Assembly (NCBI GenBank): GCA_017621705.1
Contig: JAGASR010000014.1
Coordinates: forward strand, 62,001-126,000
DNA length: 64,000 bases
DNA from: Clostridia bacterium
GTDB taxonomy: Bacteria; Bacillota; Clostridia; Oscillospirales; UBA644
Direction: 5' to 3'
Part shown: positions 59,413 through 64,000 of the stretch, one piece after another
Position numbering within the stretch: the stretch's first letter is position 1
Layout of the letters: every line of letters starts with the position of its first letter
The notes under the pieces: model-generated
What the model was told of the DNA's origin: nothing
The model's input: the letters and a program-made list of their open reading frames with translations, nothing else
The model's database searches: none
Made by a program: the position numbers and the translations under genes

Positions 59413-59693
59413 AAAAAAAGTCCCAAAGCCTCTATGGAAAAGCTTTGAGACGGGTGAAATAACACTCGCGGTACCACTCAAATTGCGATCGTTTGACCGC
59501 CTCTCTTCGGAATCGTTAAATCCCTGTGCACTAACGCAGCATGCTCGGGAACTGCCTACTGATATTTTCATACGTTCGGGGCTCCGGCTCGGAAGTGAGA
59601 GGCCATTGAGAAAGCATTATACCGATTCGCAGCAACCATCGGCTCTCTTTAATAACACAGACTCGACCGTCTTCGTCATAGCCTTTAAAATAC
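59413..59693 (-). promoter_or_regulatory. T-box leader (probable tRNA-Leu) of the ridA-leuACDB operon
   Basis: On the minus strand the leader shows the distal stem I block AGAGAGCCGATGG, the T-box core TGGTACCGCG (59467-59476) whose TGG pairs with uncharged tRNA CCA ends, and a terminator GTCTCAAAGC/GCTTTGGGAC followed by T7 (59413-59451). The candidate specifier is CTC (59597-59599), followed by A and a CTTC strand that can pair with GAAG upstream. CUC is a leucine codon, in agreement with the operon. Uncharged tRNA-Leu should favour the antiterminator. Confidence 0.9.
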
Positions 59694-59699
59694 ACTGAA

Positions 59700-59728
59700 A
59701 TTATATCACGTCAAAACGTGATTGTCAA
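59700..59728 (-). promoter_or_regulatory. Promoter of the leucine operon with palindromic spacer
   Basis: TTGACA (59723-59728), 17 bases, TATAAT (59700-59705) on the minus strand. The spacer is filled by ATCACGT-n4-ACGTGAT (59705-59722), a perfect 7-bp inverted repeat that looks like a repressor site. Confidence 0.85.
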
Positions 59729-59773
59729 TAATGTTTTTTGCATAATAATTGATTTTTGCAAAATTGTCACAAA

Positions 59774-60004
59774 TCAATAATCTTCAAAAAGACGTTCAAT
59801 AATATTATGTCTTATTACGTTTTTTCGCTTCTTTGATCTTTTTTCTTTTATATATGATGTCTTTTCTTTGATTATACGTTCTGCTTCGTCCGTTATGACC
59901 TTTCCGTCTGCGTATTTCTGAGGCTTCAGTATAAAAATAGCCTGTTCAAAAATGTCTCCGCCGCATTTAACTATCACTACCTGCTTGTTGATGCCTTTTA
60001 TCAT
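59774..60004 (-). CDS. Small basic protein of unknown function
   Basis: 76 residues from the ATG at 60004 (GGAGG eleven bases upstream, inside the open frame of a longer form starting at 60037). The N-terminus MIKGINKQVVIVKCGGDIFEQAIFIL looks like a small beta-rich domain that recurs in clostridial hypothetical proteins. The C-terminal half is highly charged (KEKTSYIKEKRSKKRKNVIR). No function is known to me. It stands alone, between the leu promoter and the HAD gene promoter. Confidence 0.7.
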   Translation of the reverse strand: MIKGINKQVVIVKCGGDIFEQAIFILKPQKYADGKVITDEAERIIKEKTSYIKEKRSKKRKNVIRHNIIERLFEDY

Positions 60005-60092
60005 TTGATTTTTTGCCTCCGGATATTGTTGTTCCATTTTATTCTATATTTCCCTCAAATTTGATTTTTATGCAAAACAACCCCGAAATAAC

Positions 60093-60120
60093 TTGACAAA
60101 CGGGGGATTTGTGTTATAAT
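60093..60120 (+). promoter_or_regulatory. Promoter of the HAD phosphatase-MFS operon
   Basis: TTGACA (60093-60098), 16 bases, TATAAT (60115-60120), followed by GGAGA and the ATG at 60163. Confidence 0.8.
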
Positions 60121-60162
60121 TCAAATGATTTTATTTGTTATAATTTATGGAGAATACAGATA

Positions 60163-60801
60163 ATGAAAGCAGTTCTTTTTGATATGGACGGTGTTCTTGT
60201 TAACTCCGAGCCCGTTATTATAGAAGCTTCTCTTCGCACCCTCAGAAAATACGGTGTAGAGGCAAAGGAAACCGATTTTAAAGAATTCACGGGTATGGGC
60301 GACGACCTTTTTATCGGCGGCGTCGCAAGAAAATACGGTGTAGAATACGATCCAAAAATGAAAGCCGAAGCATATGAAGTTTATTTCGAAATTATCGATG
60401 AGCTTATCGGTAAATTCCCCGGTGTCCTTCCTCTTATTTCTCTTCTTAAAGAAAAAGGCTATACTTTGGCTGTCGCTTCCGCATCGGATCTTGTAAAAGT
60501 AAAAGCAAATCTCAAGGCTCTCGGAGCATCCGAGGATGATTTTGCGGCTATTATTACGGGCAGCGATGTTGAGCGTAAGAAACCTTTCCCCGATATTTAT
60601 CTCAAGGCGGCCGCAGCTATCGGCGCTGATCCTTCAGAATGTATCGTTATCGAAGATGCCATTTCGGGAACACAGGCAGGCGTTGCCGCAGGTATGAAAG
60701 TTGCATGCGTTACGACTTCCTTCCCCGCAGAACCTCTTTGGAACGCAGGCGCAAGCTGGGTATTTGACGATATTTATTCTGTATCCGAAATCGTTTCATG
60801 A
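60163..60801 (+). CDS. HAD-family phosphatase (beta-phosphoglucomutase-like)
   Basis: 212 residues from the ATG at 60163 (GGAGA upstream); the longer frame overlaps the promoter. Motif I is FDMDGVLVNSEP (nucleophile Asp7, acid/base Asp9), motif II AVASASD, motif III the lysine in VERKKPFPDIY and motif IV VIEDAISGTQAG. A helical cap of about 70 residues follows motif I. These features match subfamily IA enzymes of the beta-phosphoglucomutase/sugar phosphatase type. The substrate is unknown. It is cotranscribed with the MFS gene 20 bases downstream. Confidence 0.88.
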   Translation: MKAVLFDMDGVLVNSEPVIIEASLRTLRKYGVEAKETDFKEFTGMGDDLFIGGVARKYGVEYDPKMKAEAYEVYFEIIDELIGKFPGVLPLISLLKEKGYTLAVASASDLVKVKANLKALGASEDDFAAIITGSDVERKKPFPDIYLKAAAAIGADPSECIVIEDAISGTQAGVAAGMKVACVTTSFPAEPLWNAGASWVFDDIYSVSEIVS

Positions 60802-60821
60802 CGAAAGGCAGCATATTATAA

Positions 60822-62054
60822 ATGAATACTTCATCCGAAGATTTGAGGTTTTCCCCGAGACAGAGGCTTGTCTGTGCTCTTTGTTTCGGCGCATATCTTT
60901 TTGCCTATCTCATAAGAGTTAATCTTTCCATAGCTCTTCCCGATATAACAGAATTTTTAGGTTCTTCCGATACTTCCGCCGTAGGTAATATCCCCGGTGC
61001 GTTTTTCTGGACATATGCTGTCGGCCAGCTTATCTCGGGTTGGCTCGGTGATCGTATTTCTCCCAAATATATGATCGCCACGGGCCTTTCCGCTTCCATA
61101 ATCATCAATGTGCTTTTTGCTTTCAGTAATTCGCTTACCGCAATGATAGTTCTTTGGGCATTGAACGGTATTTTTCAGTCGATGCTTTGGGCTCCCGTAA
61201 TGAAAACGATAGTTCTCAATTTTGAGGGCGAACGCCTCCGTAAAATGACTTTTGCAATGTCATTCACTCTCGTTTTCGGCTATTCTATTTCATGGAGCGC
61301 ATCAACGATCATCAAAACTTTCCTCGGCTGGCGTTTCGTTTTTATTCTTCCTGCTGTCGTAACGGGAATATTTGTCGCTTGCTGGCTCATTCTCTATAAA
61401 AGAGAAGGGGAGAGGACTCTTGTTGCGGAAAATGATACCCCCACAAAAATTACATCTCTGTTCCATATTAAATTCTTTACCGTTACATTGATCCTTATCA
61501 TTTTTGTAAGTATCCTTCACGGTATAATCAAAGAAAGTATCAATACCTGGCTCCCGACAATGATGGAGTCTCTCGGATCTTTCTCTTTGTCTTCAACTCT
61601 CGGCATCCTTCTTATTGTTCCGATCGTAAACTTTATCGGCATTATGCTTATGAAGTTTATAATGTCGAAGGGCAAAGCAAACTATTATTTTACGGTTTTT
61701 GTATTGCTTCTCATTTCATTTATTGTTGCTGTTGCGGCGTCCGTATTCTGCGATATCCATGTTGCTGTCCTTGTCGGACTTACCATTGCAATGAGCGGTC
61801 TTATGTTTGCCGTAAACCCCGTTTTTACCGCATTTATTCCTCTTGATTTTGAACGTTGGAACTGTGTTTCGACTCTTGCGGGTCTTATCGACTGCGCAAT
61901 TTATGTCGGTGCCGCATTTTCAAGTCCGCTTACGAGTTTTCTTGCGGACGGAAGCGACTGGTCTCTTGTTACGGTTATGTGGGCTATCGTCCTTCTTATC
62001 GCAACAGTCGCCTCCGCACTGCTTAAACATTTCTCCGCAAAGGTCTTTAAATAG
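60822..62054 (+). CDS. MFS transporter (glycerol-3-phosphate/organophosphate-like)
   Basis: 410 residues with twelve predicted helices in two halves split near SLFHIKFFTVTLILIIFVSI. The first half has YLIRVNLSIALPDI and WTYAVGQLISGWLGDRISPK (the A-loop with GDR), resembling the UhpT/GlpT organophosphate:phosphate antiporter group. The ligand is not decided, but a sugar-phosphate or phosphonate would suit the adjacent HAD phosphatase (inference). It shares the promoter at 60093. A weak AAAGGC lies before the ATG. Confidence 0.8.
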   Translation: MNTSSEDLRFSPRQRLVCALCFGAYLFAYLIRVNLSIALPDITEFLGSSDTSAVGNIPGAFFWTYAVGQLISGWLGDRISPKYMIATGLSASIIINVLFAFSNSLTAMIVLWALNGIFQSMLWAPVMKTIVLNFEGERLRKMTFAMSFTLVFGYSISWSASTIIKTFLGWRFVFILPAVVTGIFVACWLILYKREGERTLVAENDTPTKITSLFHIKFFTVTLILIIFVSILHGIIKESINTWLPTMMESLGSFSLSSTLGILLIVPIVNFIGIMLMKFIMSKGKANYYFTVFVLLLISFIVAVAASVFCDIHVAVLVGLTIAMSGLMFAVNPVFTAFIPLDFERWNCVSTLAGLIDCAIYVGAAFSSPLTSFLADGSDWSLVTVMWAIVLLIATVASALLKHFSAKVFK

Positions 62055-62056
62055 TT

Positions 62057-62707
62057 TTAACGTATCATCGGTATTTTGAATTTTACTATCCCCGCAATGT
62101 GCGGCGCAATGACGTATTCGGGGTAAAATACACAAATTTCGTTTATTCCCGATAAGTACCAACCTGCCGCCGAAAAGTTTTTCGATGCAAGGTACTGTGC
62201 ATTTGGGTACAGTATCTTCTTTTCTTCGTCATTCATTTGCTCTATCTGACGGACTATCGAAGATTTTATATATTTTCGGTAGTTGAATCCTTTTCTGAAA
62301 AAAGTTTTCAGAGGGACGCATATTCCCGTTTCGATATCCCATGTCCTTGCAAATTCAGTCGAAACTCCGTGCGCTCCTCCGGTAAAAATATACGTTTCGG
62401 TAACTTCGCTTATGTATTTATTGTCCGAATATTCCGTGTTTGTCTGTCGGATAAAGGAATGTACGGTGAATGGAAAACCGTTTTTTTCGCGTTCTTCGCA
62501 TAAATGTTTTGCTTTCGGAAAAAGCTCCGATCTTGCAAATCTGTTTGCGGCTTTTGCGTTGTCAAAATAAAAAGAGTTGAAATTATCCTCGGCTTTTTTT
62601 GAGACGTTACCGCCGAGAATCGGCCAGACTATTCGTAATTCCAGGACAGGTTTGATTCCGTCGAAAAGAAGTTCTTCGTTTTTTTCGTATTTTATATCTG
62701 CATACAT
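62057..62707 (-). CDS. DUF3298/RsiV-like protein
   Basis: 216 residues without a clear signal peptide or anchor. It has the conserved YIFTGGAHGVSTEFARTWD motif and the following ETGICVPLKTFF and a late GINEICVFYPEYVIAPHIAG strand typical of the DUF3298/DUF4163 pair found in RsiV (lysozyme-binding anti-sigma factor) and PdaC-type proteins. Without the anti-sigma or deacetylase domain, this is a stand-alone DUF3298 unit. GGCGGTGGG precedes the ATG. It converges on the MFS gene with only two bases between the stops. Confidence 0.8.
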   Translation of the reverse strand: MYADIKYEKNEELLFDGIKPVLELRIVWPILGGNVSKKAEDNFNSFYFDNAKAANRFARSELFPKAKHLCEEREKNGFPFTVHSFIRQTNTEYSDNKYISEVTETYIFTGGAHGVSTEFARTWDIETGICVPLKTFFRKGFNYRKYIKSSIVRQIEQMNDEEKKILYPNAQYLASKNFSAAGWYLSGINEICVFYPEYVIAPHIAGIVKFKIPMIR

Positions 62708-62778
62708 AATCCCACCGCCTTTTGATCTGTTTACAATATATTATATTTATCTCATGTTTATTATGTTCGGAGGTCACA

Positions 62779-63081
62779 ATGTTTTGCAAATGCGGTAAAC
62801 TCATGACTAAAACAGATATCGGTTACGAATGTATCTGCGGTCGCTGCAAAGATAATTTCGGCAATGAACTTTCCGATTCCGAGGTCCTTTCCGCCGAAGA
62901 AGAGGCAAGCCGTATTGCCGAAATAAAAAAGAAATACCGCTACCGCTATCCGAATATAAATGACCCGCTCGTTCGTATAACGCGCCCGGTAGAGGAAGAC
63001 GATTCGTGTGATGAAACGTTTTCTTCTCTTACCCCAAAAGAAATTGAAAAACGCAGAAAGAAAAAAATTAAATTTAAATAA
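62779..63081 (+). CDS. Small Cys-rich (zinc-ribbon-like) protein
   Basis: 100 residues from the ATG at 62779 (GGAGGT five bases upstream); an upstream in-frame ATG is rejected for lack of an RBS. The N-terminus MFCKCGKLMTKTDIGYECICGRCKD has CxC and CxCxxC pairs that could bind zinc, followed by an acidic, charged tail rich in Glu/Arg/Lys (SAEEEASRIAEIKKKYRYRY, PKEIEKRRKKKIKFK). Function unknown; it could be nucleic-acid or protein binding. It shares the transcript with the EEP gene 23 bases downstream. Confidence 0.75.
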   Translation: MFCKCGKLMTKTDIGYECICGRCKDNFGNELSDSEVLSAEEEASRIAEIKKKYRYRYPNINDPLVRITRPVEEDDSCDETFSSLTPKEIEKRRKKKIKFK

Positions 63082-63104
63082 ATAATTATTGAGGAGTTGT
63101 CATT

Positions 63105-63872
63105 ATGGAAAATTTAAAAATCTGTTCTTATAATCTTCGTTATGAAGAGCGCGGAGATGGTAAAAATATGTTCTCTTACCGTTCTATGTATATCCGTGAT
63201 GCTATTCGCAGAGAATCTCCCGATATAATCGGTTTTCAGGAAGTTCTTCCTCATATGCAGAACTGGCTTCGCGATACTTTCCCCGAATATATTACCGTAG
63301 GTTGCGGAAGAGGCTCAAATTATCAGGGTGAATCCAATCCCGTACTTTTCAAAAAAGATAAGTTCGCTTTTCTCGGTTTTGACGTTTTCTGGCTTTCCCC
63401 GACTCCGTTTATTCCCGGTTCACGTTATGAAGAGCAGAGCGACTGTCCGAGAATCTGCACAGTTATCACTCTCAATCCCGTAGGTAAAGTCAAGCCGTTC
63501 AGAGTTTACAACACTCATCTTGATCATGTTAGTGACGAGGCAAGAAAACAAGGTATAAGGGCTATTCTTGCACGTATGGATGAAGACGATAAACGCATGC
63601 CGTTACCGAATCTTCTTCTCGGAGATCTTAACGCAGAACCTGACAGCGACACCATCAGATTTATCAACGAATGCGAAAGCAGATCGTTTACCGAACTTAC
63701 CGCTGATATCAAAGGCTCTTATCACGGTTACGGTCATTGCTTCAGTAAGATCGACTATGTTTTTGCCTCCGGTGATATCAAAGGTCATGGTTCTAAACTT
63801 TGGGACGAATGCCACGACGGAGTATATCTTTCCGACCATTATCCCGTATGCGCCGAATTTGAACTGGTTTGA
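63105..63872 (+). CDS. Endonuclease/exonuclease/phosphatase-fold hydrolase
   Basis: 255 residues of the EEP family without a signal peptide. The catalytic residues are visible in ICSYNLRYEE (Asn), DIIGFQEVLP (metal Glu), YNTHLDHVSDEARKQG (His), LLGDLNAEPDSD (Asp/Asn) and YVFASGD with final SDHYPVCAEF (Asp-His). This set suits Mg-dependent phosphodiesterases or lipid/nucleic acid phosphatases. The intracellular substrate is unknown. GAGGAG is placed before the ATG. Confidence 0.88.
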   Translation: MENLKICSYNLRYEERGDGKNMFSYRSMYIRDAIRRESPDIIGFQEVLPHMQNWLRDTFPEYITVGCGRGSNYQGESNPVLFKKDKFAFLGFDVFWLSPTPFIPGSRYEEQSDCPRICTVITLNPVGKVKPFRVYNTHLDHVSDEARKQGIRAILARMDEDDKRMPLPNLLLGDLNAEPDSDTIRFINECESRSFTELTADIKGSYHGYGHCFSKIDYVFASGDIKGHGSKLWDECHDGVYLSDHYPVCAEFELV

Positions 63873-63891
63873 TCGTAATAGGTAATAATTT

Positions 63892-64000
63892 ATGAAGTTA
63901 GCAAAAAGATTTATTCTCATGGCAAAAAGCCATTGGGGAGAAATAATCATAACGGTCATCTCTCTTATCGGTGTTTCTGCGCTCAGCCTTGTTACTCCCG
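63892..64000 (+). CDS. ABC exporter N-terminus (cut by window end)
   Basis: Only 36 codons are visible, from the ATG at 63892. The start LAKRFILMAKSHWGEIIITV followed by ISLIGVSALSLVTP reads like the first helix of the membrane domain of an ABC exporter half-transporter (LmrA/MsbA type). No nucleotide-binding part is in the window, so the call is tentative. It begins 20 bases after the EEP gene stop with a weak AGGTAA upstream. Confidence 0.5.
   Translation, partial: MKLAKRFILMAKSHWGEIIITVISLIGVSALSLVTP

Overview
The window looks like a chromosomal segment of a spore-forming, low-to-mid GC member of the Clostridia (Bacillota), most likely an anaerobic gut or rumen lineage. The grounds are a SpoIIE homologue and a YqfC-YqfD pair, a biotin-dependent sodium-pump decarboxylase operon, a T-box-controlled leucine operon, AGGAGG-type ribosome binding sites, and many TTGACA-17-TATAAT promoters. 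No phage, transposase, CRISPR array or rRNA is visible. The species cannot be named from sequence alone.

Layout. Positions 1-7601 (minus strand) hold five tandem paralogous lipoproteins of about 470 residues resembling ABC solute-binding proteins; each has its own terminator and four have a clear promoter of their own, but no transporter genes accompany them. Positions 7784-12867 (plus) form an operon for a biotin-dependent, Na+-coupled carboxyltransferase system: acyl-CoA carboxyltransferase, small membrane subunit, biotin carrier, Na+ channel subunit and a 5S-type pyruvate/oxaloacetate carboxyltransferase. Positions 12928-24208 carry housekeeping and envelope genes: a Ham1-like NTPase, a methyltransferase with a CE15-like esterase, a two-component system, a PadR/DUF1700/DUF4097 operon, one intact and one broken tRNA-Leu, yqfD-yqfC, and a VanY-like peptidase with a Nudix hydrolase.

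Positions 24209-49562 contain three large FtsX/MacB-type permease genes without an ATPase partner. Between them lie an M28 peptidase, a YfcE-like phosphodiesterase with an apparently leaderless mRNA, three small unknown genes facing spoIIE, a probable four-gene operon (membrane protein, 1033-residue repeat protein, GH38 alpha-mannosidase, DegV), a DacF-like D,D-carboxypeptidase, an acyl-CoA synthetase and a NahK-like sugar kinase. Positions 49590-52763 hold a BlaR1-like/BlaI-like pair with operator dyads. Positions 54434-59728 hold ridA-leuA-leuC-leuD-leuB behind a promoter with a palindromic spacer and a T-box leader. The right end has a HAD phosphatase, an MFS transporter, a DUF3298 protein, a Cys-rich small protein, an EEP-fold hydrolase and the start of an ABC exporter.

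How the genes fit together. The biotin operon could couple methylmalonyl-CoA (or a similar acyl-CoA) and oxaloacetate/pyruvate chemistry to a sodium gradient. The leu operon is read only when charged tRNA-Leu is scarce. The most unusual material is the expanded surface or envelope protein families (lipoproteins and orphan permeases). Two of the permease genes share an almost identical promoter and 5' leader, while the third has an attenuator-like leader. A tRNA-Leu(UAG) gene broken after its anticodon loop sits directly behind a strong promoter.
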